Numbered from the stretch's first letter, positions 40,311-48,365 are shown. The stretch is DNA of 54,651 bases from Ahrensia sp. R2A130 (GCF_000179775.1 NZ_AEEB01000021.1:1-54651), one strand, 5' to 3'. Notes: generated by a model not told the origin, from the sequence alone. Program-made: numbers and translations.

Positions 40311-40910
40311 ATGGAACCTAAAGACCGATTACAGCGGGCTAGAATTGATGGCGGCTTCCCGAAAGCAGCCGATGCTGCGCGTGCTCACCGAACGATCAAC
40401 CAGCACACACTAACCAGCAACGAGAATGGCAATCGAGAAATCTCTAAGAAGATGGCTGAGGTGTACGGCCAAGCCTTCGGAGTTTCCGCCGCCTGGATAC
40501 TGTACGGGGACACCAAGAACTCGTTGCAAGGTGAGGTGCCCTTACGAGGGAAGGTTGGAGCCGGGTCCGAGGTATATGTCTTCGATGATGACCATCCCAT
40601 GGACTACGTGGAAGCTCCTCCGCACGCGACGGCGAACACAAGCGCTCTCGAAGTGGACGGCGACAGCATGTTTCCCGTCTATGAAGATCGCGCGATAATC
40701 TATTACTCAGACAATGTGACCGACCCATCCGTAATGCTGAACAAGCGATGCGTGGTGAAGCTGGCGAACGGTCGCATTCTCGTAAAGAAACTCAGACGAG
40801 GCACGACAGACGAACTGTGGAACCTAGACAGCTTCAATCCCGCTTTTCCAACGATGGAAGATCAGATCGTGGAATGGGTTGCGAAAATTGATTGGGTTAA
40901 AGAGCGGTAG
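40311..40910 (+). CDS. CI-type prophage repressor, HTH plus S24 peptidase domain
   Basis: 199 residues from ATG 40311; a longer frame reaches 40095 but would translate across the operators and cro promoter. N-terminal HTH (about 1-65, FPKAADAARAHRTINQHTLT), linker, then a LexA/CI S24 domain with VEVDGDSM-like ALEVDGDSMFPVYEDRAIIY (catalytic S119) and GRILVKKLRR (K159). The VGAG at 83-86 is the usual cleavage-loop region. Maintains lysogeny by repressing both early promoters; self-cleavage upon RecA activation is possible but not certain for this subgroup. Confidence 0.9.
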   Translation: MEPKDRLQRARIDGGFPKAADAARAHRTINQHTLTSNENGNREISKKMAEVYGQAFGVSAAWILYGDTKNSLQGEVPLRGKVGAGSEVYVFDDDHPMDYVEAPPHATANTSALEVDGDSMFPVYEDRAIIYYSDNVTDPSVMLNKRCVVKLANGRILVKKLRRGTTDELWNLDSFNPAFPTMEDQIVEWVAKIDWVKER

Positions 40911-40912
40911 CT

Positions 40913-41740
40913 TCACTGCCGTCCGCGCAATTTGCTTGCAGCATCCATGATAAAAACGTCCACCTGATCAGCCGTCCAATTTTCAGCTTCGGCCATTTCG
41001 CATATCTGCTTGCAACGAGCCGCGAGCGGAAAAATCACAGTACCCCATTCCCTGAGAACCGTTTCAATACGGGCTTTGACGTGATGCGGGATGTTTACCC
41101 TAGTGCCACGAACAACGTCATCACCCTTATCAAGGCCTATTTGATACATAGAACCACTATCGTCATCCTCCGATGTTCCCTCCGATGTTCTACTCCGATG
41201 TTGTGGGGGGCATGGTTGTCCCCTCAGAGGGGACACTGGTGCCCCCCCTAGAGGGGACATTTCTGTCCACTTGGCATGTGACAGCTTAGCGGTTTTGAGC
41301 TTATCTGAGCGGCGTTCGACGGCATCACCGCGAGCTTTTTTTAAACGAGTTTTGAGTTTTTCGGACGCCTCACCAACAGGGATCATGCGAAGGCGGTAGA
41401 CAGTCGCGTCACGACCGACACCCTTTGATACGATCTCAAGATACCCAACCTTCACTGCTGCTTGAATATGCCTGCGAACGGTCTTCACGCATGAAACGCC
41501 AAGACATGCCTGCAAAGTTGGCTGCGAAGGCCATGCCGTTTCAGAACCGGAGTTGACGTAGCGTAGGGCAATCAACGAGACGAGCGCCCTAGCACCAACC
41601 GGCAAGCGGTCATCGGTCAGGGCAATCTCTGCCACTTTGAACCGCCATGATGCGTCGTCGCCGGTTCGTTTCTCTCTGTATTGCTCTAGTGCCACGATGT
41701 TCGTGGCGGTGTCTTGCGTCTCAACTGGGTCGGTCATCAT
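40913..41740 (-). CDS. winged-HTH replication-initiator-like protein
   Basis: 275 residues from MMTDPVETQDTATNIVALEQ (ATG 41740, AAGG just upstream). A wHTH occupies residues about 50-130: LPVGARALVSLIALRYVNSG, WPSQPTLQACLGVSCVKTVR and GYLEIVSKGVGRDATVYRLR. A charged linker and a helical C-terminus follow. This layout is that of HTH_36-type phage replication proteins (lambda O-like role). Its stop lies 2 bases beyond the CI stop, convergent with it, and its promoter would be close to the right operator pair. Alternative: transcriptional regulator. Confidence 0.65.
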   Translation of the reverse strand: MMTDPVETQDTATNIVALEQYREKRTGDDASWRFKVAEIALTDDRLPVGARALVSLIALRYVNSGSETAWPSQPTLQACLGVSCVKTVRRHIQAAVKVGYLEIVSKGVGRDATVYRLRMIPVGEASEKLKTRLKKARGDAVERRSDKLKTAKLSHAKWTEMSPLGGAPVSPLRGQPCPPQHRSRTSEGTSEDDDSGSMYQIGLDKGDDVVRGTRVNIPHHVKARIETVLREWGTVIFPLAARCKQICEMAEAENWTADQVDVFIMDAASKLRGRQ

Positions 41741-41925
41741 TGTCCTTGTCTGTTCAAGTGGCGCGATTGGTTGGCGCGGTTCATCACTTGGAAATTCAGA
41801 CGAGGTGAGGTACAAATACGCTCACTGGACGCCGTGCAAAGCATTTCCAGATGAAGGCTTCATTCGAGGAATCGGGTGGAGCCTTCTCCGCTTCTAGGCT
41901 CGAAAATCCATCGCTTCAATCTTTT

Positions 41926-41942
41926 TCGTACAAATTGCACGA
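41926..41942. promoter_or_regulatory. CI/Cro operator 3
   Basis: TCGTACAA-A-TTGCACGA, near-palindromic 17-mer (7 of 8 arm positions). Centre 34 bp from operator 4. Lies upstream of both the minus-strand replication gene and the plus-strand early genes. Confidence 0.7.
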
Positions 41943-41948
41943 ATTCCC

Positions 41949-41977
41949 TTGCGCCCTAATCGTACAGCCTGTACGAC
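41949..41977 (+). promoter_or_regulatory. rightward early promoter (PR-like)
   Basis: -35 TTGCGC (41949-41954), 17-base spacer, -10 TACGAC (41972-41977). The geometry relative to operator 4 is the same as in the leftward promoter. Transcription start about 41984, leaving a leader of about 69 bases before the first gene. Confidence 0.7.
41960..41976. promoter_or_regulatory. CI/Cro operator 4
   Basis: Perfect palindrome TCGTACAG-C-CTGTACGA, identical to operator 1 read in the direction of transcription. Confidence 0.85.
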
Positions 41978-42016
41978 ATCCCTCACCAGCCCACCGAAGA
42001 CGCAGAGCAACCCGCT

Positions 42017-42030
42017 CTACAGATCGTGGG
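42017..42030 (+). repeat. leader repeat copy 1
   Basis: CTACAGATCGTGGG followed by CCAG and AGAGGAT, in the leader of the first early gene; the second copy is at 42578-42591 in front of the third gene. The gene-free stretch 41741-42052 holds this, operators 3-4 and the promoter, and nothing else seen. Confidence 0.55.
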
Positions 42031-42052
42031 TCCAGCAAGAGGATTATCCCCA

Positions 42053-42340
42053 ATGTCGAAAACGCCTGTCATCGTCTGCACCGCCCATCGTGGCGTCGTG
42101 TTTGGCGACACGAAGAACCCGAAGAAAAACCCGATCAAGCTCAAGAACGCTCGCATGTGCCTCTACTGGCCCTCCGAAATCGGCGGTGTGTTTGGCTTGG
42201 GTGATGTTGGCCCAAACGCCGATACCAAGATAAGCGCCACGCTTTCCAAGATCGAATTGCGCGATGTGACGGCTGTTTTTGCTGTGTCTTCCGAAGCTGT
42301 AAAAGCATGGAAGAAAGCGCCGGTTCAGGGTCGTTCGTAA
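42053..42340 (+). CDS. DUF6948-like phage protein
   Basis: 95 residues from MSKTPVIVCTAHRGVVFGDT. The core IKLKNARMCLYWPSEIGGVF and IELRDVTAVFAVSSEAVKAW matches a small conserved phage family (DUF6948 as I recall it) that is typically the first gene of a rhizobial early operon. Start has AGAGGA about 12 bases upstream. Function unknown. Confidence 0.75.
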   Translation: MSKTPVIVCTAHRGVVFGDTKNPKKNPIKLKNARMCLYWPSEIGGVFGLGDVGPNADTKISATLSKIELRDVTAVFAVSSEAVKAWKKAPVQGRS

Positions 42341-42561
42341 TGGCGGACCTTATCACAGGTGAAGCCGATAGCTGGATGAAATCCGGCAACGGGTACGGCA
42401 ACGGCAACGGGTACGGCAACGGCAACGGCTCCGGGTACGGCTACGGCTACGGCTACGGCGACGGCTACGGCGACGGCTACGGCTACGGCTACGGCGACGG
42501 CTCCGGCTACGGCTACGGCTCCGGCTACGGCTACGGCTCCGGCGAAGACATCGCCGCCTAA
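42340..42561 (+). CDS. Gly-Tyr repeat protein
   Basis: 73 residues starting MADLITGEADSWMKSGNGYG. About 50 residues are simple GYG, GNG, GDG and GSG repeats encoded by tandem six-base units (GGCTAC, GGCAAC), and the sequence ends GSGEDIAA. Same-type proteins with a shared MADLITG opening are known to recur in phages beside the DUF6948-like gene. The ATG overlaps the previous stop (TAATG). Likely intrinsically disordered, with potential for condensate-like behaviour; no function established. Confidence 0.65.
   Translation: MADLITGEADSWMKSGNGYGNGNGYGNGNGSGYGYGYGYGDGYGDGYGYGYGDGSGYGYGSGYGYGSGEDIAA
42389..42541 (+). repeat. hexanucleotide tandem repeat array
   Basis: Imperfect tandem GG(C/G)-(A/T)AC-type units inside the Gly-Tyr protein gene. 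The period of six bases keeps the frame, so copy number should vary by slippage without frameshifting. Confidence 0.75.
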
Positions 42562-42577
42562 CCCCAACAACACCAGC

Positions 42578-42591
42578 CTACAGATCGTGGG
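42578..42591 (+). repeat. leader repeat copy 2
   Basis: Second perfect copy of CTACAGATCGTGGG, again followed by CCAG and AGAGGAT, directly upstream of the Cys-rich gene at 42601. Confidence 0.55.
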
Positions 42592-42600
42592 CCAGAGAGG

Positions 42601-42828
42601 ATGAGACAGATGACCGAGTGCCCTTACTGCGGATGTGACCCTTACGAATACGTCGATGTCGGCGTCGGCAGCGCCCCTGTTGCAGTCACTTGCTGCGAGT
42701 TGGGTATCGAAGTTTTCAGCCGAAATCCTTCTGATGAGGTCACGATTAGCCGAGGGCAGTTTGATGCTTTCACTAATGTTTTCGTCGCCCTTCGCACCTT
42801 GGGCATGACGCCTGAGATGCCCGCCTAA
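42601..42828 (+). CDS. small zinc-finger protein, Lar-like
   Basis: 75 residues from ATG 42601 (or 72 from 42610). N-terminal CPYCGCDP and central TCCELGIEVF resemble the paired CxxC of Lar-type restriction-alleviation proteins, but similarity is limited to the metal ligands. Sits early in the rightward operon where anti-restriction genes are useful. Confidence 0.55.
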   Translation: MRQMTECPYCGCDPYEYVDVGVGSAPVAVTCCELGIEVFSRNPSDEVTISRGQFDAFTNVFVALRTLGMTPEMPA

Positions 42829-42937
42829 CCCACCCTCACCCCCATCATCGGGCCAAGCAGGCCCAGCAGGGAGCCACGGCATTAGTCGGGCGATGAACTG
42901 CGGACCGATAACCGGATGCTTCAGGGAGATACCCGAA

Positions 42938-43249
42938 ATGACCGAATGGAAATCGATAGAAACTGCGCCAACCGATGGCACAATCATTGAAGTCACCAAT
43001 GGGGCCATGGGTGATGAAGATTACCGCATCGTTTCGTGGGGCGATTATCAAGCTGAAATTATGCCGGGTGAAGTCTCGTCCGGCAACGGCTGGAATATCG
43101 TCTCAGACCCTGAAGGCGACATGCTTCGTGGCGTTTTGGCAATCGCAGGAATGCCCTTTTCTGCCCCGTCGGGCTTGCCGGTTTACGCAACTAAATGGCG
43201 TCCGCACCAAAACCAGAAATCGCAGAGACTTGAAGCGGAGCAATCCTAA
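42938..43249 (+). CDS. DUF551-like hypothetical protein
   Basis: 103 residues from MTEWKSIETAPTDGTIIEVT, GGAGA 9 bases upstream. The WKSIETAPTDG motif with later ATKWRPHQ is typical of the DUF551 family in phages. The 109-bp gap before it holds no gene. Its stop overlaps the next start. Confidence 0.65.
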   Translation: MTEWKSIETAPTDGTIIEVTNGAMGDEDYRIVSWGDYQAEIMPGEVSSGNGWNIVSDPEGDMLRGVLAIAGMPFSAPSGLPVYATKWRPHQNQKSQRLEAEQS

Positions 43250-43815
43250 TGACCGGCAACATCATTCAATTCGACGCCACCACAGGCGAAGCAATCCCCG
43301 CGATGAAGCATCCGGCTTTCATCCCAAGCCTAAATCCAGTTGCCCGCTACAACGCCATAGACGCCCTAGAAGGCGGTATTGGCTACGAGACGCAGTATCT
43401 TGCACAGCGCCTTGATACGCCGCTGGATGGAGCATTCTCGGCAATGTTCGATAAGCTGGAAGCGGCGACCGAGTTTGCCACCAAACAAGCGACGGACGGT
43501 GATAGGTTTCAGATTATCGCCATGCACGAAGACGGCACTTATGAGCGCGTCGGGTTCGATGCTGTTGCGCCGTTTCACTTCGGCATTCGCGGTTCTGTTG
43601 GCGATCAATACCGCGATGATGGCCGTTGGTTTACGAACGATCATGCCGTGATGGCGGCAGAACAAGCAGCGGATGAACGTTGCCCTTGGAGTGGTGGGCC
43701 GGTTGCGACTGTTCGTGAGGTTTCCCGCGCTACAGCCAAACGCAGATCACCTAACTTTGGTGACGCTGGCTCCGGTTCCGGTCGCCTTGAGCGTAGCTTG
43801 GGAGCGCGGTCATGA
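43249..43815 (+). CDS. hypothetical protein
   Basis: 188 residues, soluble, no recognised family. The C-terminal 40 residues are Ser/Arg/Gly-rich. Ends of the ORF overlap both neighbours, supporting its limits. Confidence 0.6.
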   Translation: MTGNIIQFDATTGEAIPAMKHPAFIPSLNPVARYNAIDALEGGIGYETQYLAQRLDTPLDGAFSAMFDKLEAATEFATKQATDGDRFQIIAMHEDGTYERVGFDAVAPFHFGIRGSVGDQYRDDGRWFTNDHAVMAAEQAADERCPWSGGPVATVREVSRATAKRRSPNFGDAGSGSGRLERSLGARS

Positions 43816-44072
43816 GCGATTGGCAATTCTTAGGCGGAGTAGAGCCTGCCGATGAAGAAACAGCGCTTCTTGTTTGCATGGTGGCGAACCAACAGAGGTT
43901 TGCGAACTTTCAGAGCATCATTGATGCGCGTCGGCACGAATGCCCAGAGTGCGGGTGCGGGGGCTTCAACTCCGGTATGGGTGCTGTGGTTTTCATTTGT
44001 GGTGGTGAGGCAATCGGCGATGATTTTTTCGGTTGCCAAAGCCCGCAAACCCTTGCCGAGGCCCAGTCATGA
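43812..44072 (+). CDS. small Cys-rich hypothetical protein
   Basis: 86 residues; HECPECGCGGF and later FICGG and FFGCQ suggest a zinc site. ATGA overlaps on both sides. Not recognised. Confidence 0.55.
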   Translation: MSDWQFLGGVEPADEETALLVCMVANQQRFANFQSIIDARRHECPECGCGGFNSGMGAVVFICGGEAIGDDFFGCQSPQTLAEAQS

Positions 44073-44449
44073 CCCCTCTTATCACCCATGTGGGGCAGGT
44101 AATGGTGACGCGGCACGGCAAGCAAGCCATTGCAGTAGACGGCCCTGGTGAGAACGGAGTGTGGACGTTTTTCCACGTTTGGGAATACGAAACTAAAGAC
44201 TGCCTCTCCGATGGAAGGTGCGCTGAAAGCAATATCTTCGACATCATCGGCCCATGGGTAGAGCCGGAGACGGTGGACCTGTGGGTGAACCTAGATGGCG
44301 ATGGCGCTTCATCCAGCGAAAGCAGCCGTGATCGGGCAGAGGCAATTGCCGCCGACGACCGCACCCACCTCTACCACATCACCGGCCCTGCCGATGCACC
44401 TGACTTCAAGGTCGTATGGACTGCGGAAGGGGGTGAGCAGGATGGATAA
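44069..44449 (+). CDS. hypothetical protein
   Basis: 126 residues from MTPLITHVGQVMVTRHGKQA, ATG overlapping the previous stop. Acidic, with conserved-looking WTFFHVWEYETKDCL. Not recognised. Confidence 0.55.
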   Translation: MTPLITHVGQVMVTRHGKQAIAVDGPGENGVWTFFHVWEYETKDCLSDGRCAESNIFDIIGPWVEPETVDLWVNLDGDGASSSESSRDRAEAIAADDRTHLYHITGPADAPDFKVVWTAEGGEQDG

Positions 44450-44888
44450 GCCAGAGCACAGCGCAGACACGTTCGAGACGACGATAACATGGCGGCCAGC
44501 TAGTTCCGCTCCGAAGGGAGCACCTGTCTTGGTGCGAGGCGGCATAGCAATGAAACGAACGGGCGGCGAATGGTTCACCGGCATGGATGACGAGCCATTC
44601 ACTCGCAAGATCGAATGGGAAGTGACCCATTGGGCCTGCATTCCGCAGAACTTCGATCCATCCGCCGTCAACACCCTTCCCAAGCTGGAAGCGGATAACG
44701 CGAGGCTGCGGGAAGCGCTGGAACCGTTCGCAGCTTTTGCCAGATTGAGTGGCGTTGCGCGGCTGCCTAATGACTTTCCGCTTACGTCCGGCAGCAGGAT
44801 TGCAGTCAAACAACTGACGGTTGGCGACGTGCGGTATGCTCTCGCCGTCCTATCCGCCACCACCCCACCAGAGGAGACCAGCCCGTGA
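44442..44888 (+). CDS. DUF551-like N-terminus with helical C-terminal module
   Basis: 148 residues from MDKPEHSADTFETTITWRPA. WRPASSAPKGAPVLVRGG ... VTHWACIP is the DUF551-type pattern, and the C-terminal LEADNARLREALEPFAAFA module is shared by many phage proteins, an example of domain shuffling. Overlaps the previous gene by 8 bases. Confidence 0.6.
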   Translation: MDKPEHSADTFETTITWRPASSAPKGAPVLVRGGIAMKRTGGEWFTGMDDEPFTRKIEWEVTHWACIPQNFDPSAVNTLPKLEADNARLREALEPFAAFARLSGVARLPNDFPLTSGSRIAVKQLTVGDVRYALAVLSATTPPEETSP

Positions 44889-45076
44889 GCACTCCGATCA
44901 CCATCACGCTTTCCGACCTTGAAGAACTCCCACCCGGCACCCGTGTGTCGTCTGTAGTTGAGGCCATGCGCAAGAAATCCATGACTGAAAGCCTTGGTGC
45001 TTACGCAGCCAAGCAACGGCACCAACTGCGTGTTGAGCACATGGCGCGGGCCGACAAGATTTTGATGAGAGGCTAA
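44885..45076 (+). CDS. small hypothetical protein
   Basis: 63 residues from a GTG in a GTGA overlap. Helical, basic C-terminal half. Immediately precedes the exonuclease gene by one base and may be its accessory. Confidence 0.5.
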   Translation: MSTPITITLSDLEELPPGTRVSSVVEAMRKKSMTESLGAYAAKQRHQLRVEHMARADKILMRG

Positions 45077-45077
45077 T

Positions 45078-46025
45078 ATGACCGTATTTGATCGCCCATG
45101 GGACGGGCTAAACATCACTGCCGGTGGCATGGTGCGAAACCTGCCGATGGCGCAATACCATTCCAATCCGTACCTGTTTGATGACGTATCGGTGTCCAAG
45201 TCTTCACTGGCGAATATCGTGCCGGAGAAGGGCAACCCGAAAGCGTTCTGGGCGCAGTGGCTTGCGAACCCAAACCGGATCGAAGGCAAGACATCTGACG
45301 CTCTGGACTTCGGAAAGAGTGTCCACACCGTAGTTCTGAATGACGGTGACTTCGGCTCTGAATATGCGGTCCGTCCTGATGAATGGGCTGACTGGAAGAC
45401 GCAGGCATCGCGTGATTGGAGGGTCCAGCAGCAGAAGGCTAGTAAGACCGTTCTTGAGCCTAAGCAGATCCCGCAAATCATGCGGATGTATGACGATGCC
45501 AGAACGCATCCAGCCATTCAGCAAGGCATTCTAAACGGCAAGGTAGAGCGCACGGTGGTGTCCAAGGACGCTACAACAGGAATATGGCTCAAAAGCCGCC
45601 CAGACGTGATCTCTGAGGCCGTGCCGGGCATGTATGTGGATCTGAAAACGGTCGGCAAGATGGAGCAACGCTTCATCAGCAATTCGATTTGTGACTTCGG
45701 ATACTACCTGCAAGCCGGACTGCTGAAACTGCAATGCGCCGCTCTCGATATCCCGTTTGAAAGCTTCACGTTTGTGTTCGTTTCGACCGGCGATGTTGCT
45801 GACACCCAAGTGGTCGATCTTACCGATGAAGACATCCTTCGCGGTGAGATGGTGGCCCGCGCCGCTCTCGACACAATTGCCCGCTGCCGAGACGCCATGG
45901 ACTGGCCCGGTGCGGAGATTTCCTACGCCAATGATGGCCGAGTGAGCATGAATTTGTACTCGGCGCAGAGGCTCGACGCATGGGTTGAGACCAGCCGCAG
46001 CGACAACCTTAGCGAGGCAGCATGA
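45078..46025 (+). CDS. RecE-type exodeoxyribonuclease VIII (PD-(D/E)XK)
   Basis: 315 residues of the Exonuc_VIII/DUF3799 family. Motifs are LDFGKSVHTVVLND, SRPDVISEAVPGMYVDLKTV (Asp and D-x-K catalytic residues) and YYLQAGLLKLQCAAL. It resects 5' ends to expose single strands for the RecT annealer encoded one gene downstream. Length is that of the stand-alone C-terminal domain of E. coli RecE. Together they form the phage's recombination system. Confidence 0.9.
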   Translation: MTVFDRPWDGLNITAGGMVRNLPMAQYHSNPYLFDDVSVSKSSLANIVPEKGNPKAFWAQWLANPNRIEGKTSDALDFGKSVHTVVLNDGDFGSEYAVRPDEWADWKTQASRDWRVQQQKASKTVLEPKQIPQIMRMYDDARTHPAIQQGILNGKVERTVVSKDATTGIWLKSRPDVISEAVPGMYVDLKTVGKMEQRFISNSICDFGYYLQAGLLKLQCAALDIPFESFTFVFVSTGDVADTQVVDLTDEDILRGEMVARAALDTIARCRDAMDWPGAEISYANDGRVSMNLYSAQRLDAWVETSRSDNLSEAA

Positions 46026-46627
46026 CATATTTTCCAACTGTAAATGCTTCCGATGGGTTGACCAGAAATCAGCGAGCGGCATTGCAGATTATACCGACAT
46101 CATGGTCGCTTCCCACCCATCGTGGATTTCGAAATTTGACGGGTTTGAAGTTTACTAGCCTTGCCGTTTTGCGGTTTGCCTTTGAGAAGTCGGCATCAGG
46201 TGGTCGTCGCTTTTATTGGTCGTGCTTGTGCGATTGCGGGCAATGGGCGGTAGCGGAGACCTATGCGCTAACATCAGGGAAGACCCGATCGTGCGGCTGC
46301 CGACTTTCGAAAGTGACAGCGGCTCGCAATGTTAGTTCATCAACCCATGGCGAGTCCCGATATACGACCGAGTATCTAGCTTGGACCGCCATGAAGTCCC
46401 GATGTTCCCCAAAAAACAAACTGAAGCGCCACATCTATTTTGATCGTGGAATTTCAGTCTGCGACCGATGGGCGAACAGCTACCAAGCTTTCCTCCACGA
46501 CATGGGAAGGCGTCCTCCAGGGAAATCTTCGATTGACAGGATCGATGGGACCAAGGGCTACAAGCCCGGCAATTGCCGATGGGCTGATATTTACGAGCAA
46601 AACCAAAACAGGGACTTTTCACGATGA
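46022..46627 (+). CDS. HNH/AP2-like homing-endonuclease-type protein between RecE and RecT
   Basis: 201 residues. The first half (RNLTGLKFTSLAVLRF, WSCLCDCGQWA, TSGKTRSCGC) is a zinc-ribbon/AP2-associated domain. The second half (TTEYLAWTAMKSRCSPKN, FDRGISVCDRW, SSIDRIDGTKGYKPGNCRWA) is an HNH-like nuclease typical of mobile phage ORFs. It overlaps both neighbours by ATGA and looks lower in GC, suggesting an insertion into the recE-recT pair. Activity is inferred from the family only. Confidence 0.75.
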   Translation: MTYFPTVNASDGLTRNQRAALQIIPTSWSLPTHRGFRNLTGLKFTSLAVLRFAFEKSASGGRRFYWSCLCDCGQWAVAETYALTSGKTRSCGCRLSKVTAARNVSSSTHGESRYTTEYLAWTAMKSRCSPKNKLKRHIYFDRGISVCDRWANSYQAFLHDMGRRPPGKSSIDRIDGTKGYKPGNCRWADIYEQNQNRDFSR

Positions 46628-47673
46628 ACGCTATTGCACGACTTGAAAGCGGCATTGACCGCAGTATCTCCAACGAAATCGCCGTTGGATCATCAGGCCT
46701 CACGTTTCAAAACGCGGGCCAGATTATGGAATACGCGAAGATGATGGCCGTTTCGGGCTCCGCAGTTCCAAAGCATCTGCGCGGTAACGCAGGAGCGTGC
46801 CTCGGCATTGTAGACGACGCTCTACGCTTTCAGATGTCGCCTTACGCACTGGCCAGAAAAAGCTATTTCGTCAACGACAACCTTGGGTACGAAGCTCAGG
46901 TTTTGGCGGCGATTGTCATTTCTAGATCACCACTGCGAGAGCGTCCGAACGTCAACTTTGAAGGCGAAGGGCAAGATCGGGTCTGCATTGTCTCTGCAAC
47001 ATTTAACGATGGCGCAGAGCGAGAGGTTCGCTCCCCTGCTTTCAAGGCGATTACCCCAAAAAACAGCCCATTATGGAAATCGGACCCTGACCAGCAGCAT
47101 TCCTACTATACGCTACGCGCTTTTGCGCGGCGGCATTGCCCAGATGTCTTGCTCGGCATGTACGACCCAGAAGAACTTTCATCGATGGCCGCCCGCGACG
47201 TCACCCCACCCCGCGCACCAACCGCCCAAGAGCGCCTAAAATCCATAGCCGCAGAGAAGCCCGCAGAACCCGTTCTGCACAATGAGGGGTTTGGCACCGG
47301 AAACATGCTGGAAGACGCCCCTGCGAGCGCTGTGTCCGAACCAGAGCAATCACAAGCCGACACTGGCGAGATAGTTGACCAGCAGGAGCAGGAGCCAGCC
47401 CCTGCCGTTGAAACTCGTATTGAGCCAGAGCGCACCACCCTCAACCAAGACGACAAGGACGTGCTTACCGATTTCATCATTCCGTTCTGGAAAGCCGAGA
47501 GTGAAGAAGCCCGCAAGATGGTTCGGATGAAGCACGATCCAATGATTGAAGCACGGGGCAAGCTGGCAACTACGGCAGCACGAAAGATGGTTGAGGCGGT
47601 GATTGCCGGAAAGCCTGCTGAGGCCGGTGAGGTTATCGGGCTGACGATGCAGGACATGGAGGAACTATCTTAG
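46624..47673 (+). CDS. recT: RecT-family single-strand annealing protein
   Basis: 349 residues. The core (GQIMEYAKMMAVSGSAVPKH, GACLGIVDDALRFQMSPYAL, RKSYFVNDNLGYEAQVLAAI and DQQHSYYTLRAFARRHCPDV) is the RecT family. A disordered, Glu/Pro/Gln-rich stretch about residues 205-275 separates it from a C-terminal helical domain (ARKMVEAVIAGKPAEAGEVI) resembling phage SSB-interacting tails. It anneals complementary strands exposed by the RecE-like nuclease. Confidence 0.9.
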   Translation: MNAIARLESGIDRSISNEIAVGSSGLTFQNAGQIMEYAKMMAVSGSAVPKHLRGNAGACLGIVDDALRFQMSPYALARKSYFVNDNLGYEAQVLAAIVISRSPLRERPNVNFEGEGQDRVCIVSATFNDGAEREVRSPAFKAITPKNSPLWKSDPDQQHSYYTLRAFARRHCPDVLLGMYDPEELSSMAARDVTPPRAPTAQERLKSIAAEKPAEPVLHNEGFGTGNMLEDAPASAVSEPEQSQADTGEIVDQQEQEPAPAVETRIEPERTTLNQDDKDVLTDFIIPFWKAESEEARKMVRMKHDPMIEARGKLATTAARKMVEAVIAGKPAEAGEVIGLTMQDMEELS

Positions 47674-48365
47674 TGACTTATCCAACAACAATTCGCGTAA
47701 TCGACACCGAAACAACGGGCTTTCTGCCAGACGCTTCCATGGTCGAAATTGCATGGACCGACTTGCTGGTTGGAGATGATGGTTTTGCCGAAATTGGAGA
47801 AACCATATCACACCTGTTGAAGCCCAAGCACCCAATCGGGCTTGAGGCAATGGCAGTTCACCACATCACCGAAGCCATGGTTGCTGATGCACCTATGCTG
47901 GGCCAGTTGGACCCGCAGCCATCGATTGGTTCGGACTATCTGGCCGCTCACAATGCTGACTTCGACAAAGGCTTTTACCCTGTTGATCGCGAGTGGATAT
48001 GCACCCTCAAGTGCAGCCGTCGCCTTTGGGAAGACGCCCCATCGCACAAGAATGGTGTCTTGCGGTATTGGCTCAATCTCGATGCTGACATGGACTATGA
48101 CCGCACCCTTCCCGCTCACCGTGCAGGGCCAGACAGCTACGTCACCGCCTATCTGCTGGAACGGATGCTGCGCGAAGTTTCGCTGGAACAACTGGTCCAG
48201 TGGAGCCGTGAGCCTAGCATGCTGCCCCGCGTAAATTTCGGGAAGCATCGCGGCATGAAGTTCGCAGACGTGCCGTCCGACTATCTCGAATGGCTGGTGA
48301 GCGACAAGTGCTCAATGGGCGCTGATGTGAAGGCAACGGCCCGCTTCCATTTGGGAGCGAAGTGA
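47673..48365 (+). CDS. DEDDh 3'-5' exonuclease fused to DUF3820
   Basis: 230 residues from a GTG overlapping the previous stop. The exonuclease domain has D11/E13 (IDTETTG), D96 (AHNADFD) and H149/D154 (HRAGPD), the complete DEDDh set as in DNA polymerase III epsilon. The C-terminal RVNFGKHRGMKFADVPSDYL is DUF3820. Probably trims DNA ends in recombination or degrades host DNA. Confidence 0.88.
   Translation: MTYPTTIRVIDTETTGFLPDASMVEIAWTDLLVGDDGFAEIGETISHLLKPKHPIGLEAMAVHHITEAMVADAPMLGQLDPQPSIGSDYLAAHNADFDKGFYPVDREWICTLKCSRRLWEDAPSHKNGVLRYWLNLDADMDYDRTLPAHRAGPDSYVTAYLLERMLREVSLEQLVQWSREPSMLPRVNFGKHRGMKFADVPSDYLEWLVSDKCSMGADVKATARFHLGAK

Noticed and set aside
42389..42541. CRISPR-like array
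   Set aside because: The units are six-base in-frame coding repeats without spacers.
42325..43008. Minus-strand ORF with long Val-Ala-Val-Pro repeats
   Set aside because: It is the antisense reading of the Gly-Tyr repeat gene and continues over real plus-strand genes.
44309..45517. 402-residue minus-strand ORF
   Set aside because: Long only because the opposite strand is GC-rich coding sequence; it covers four coupled plus-strand genes including the RecE-like start.
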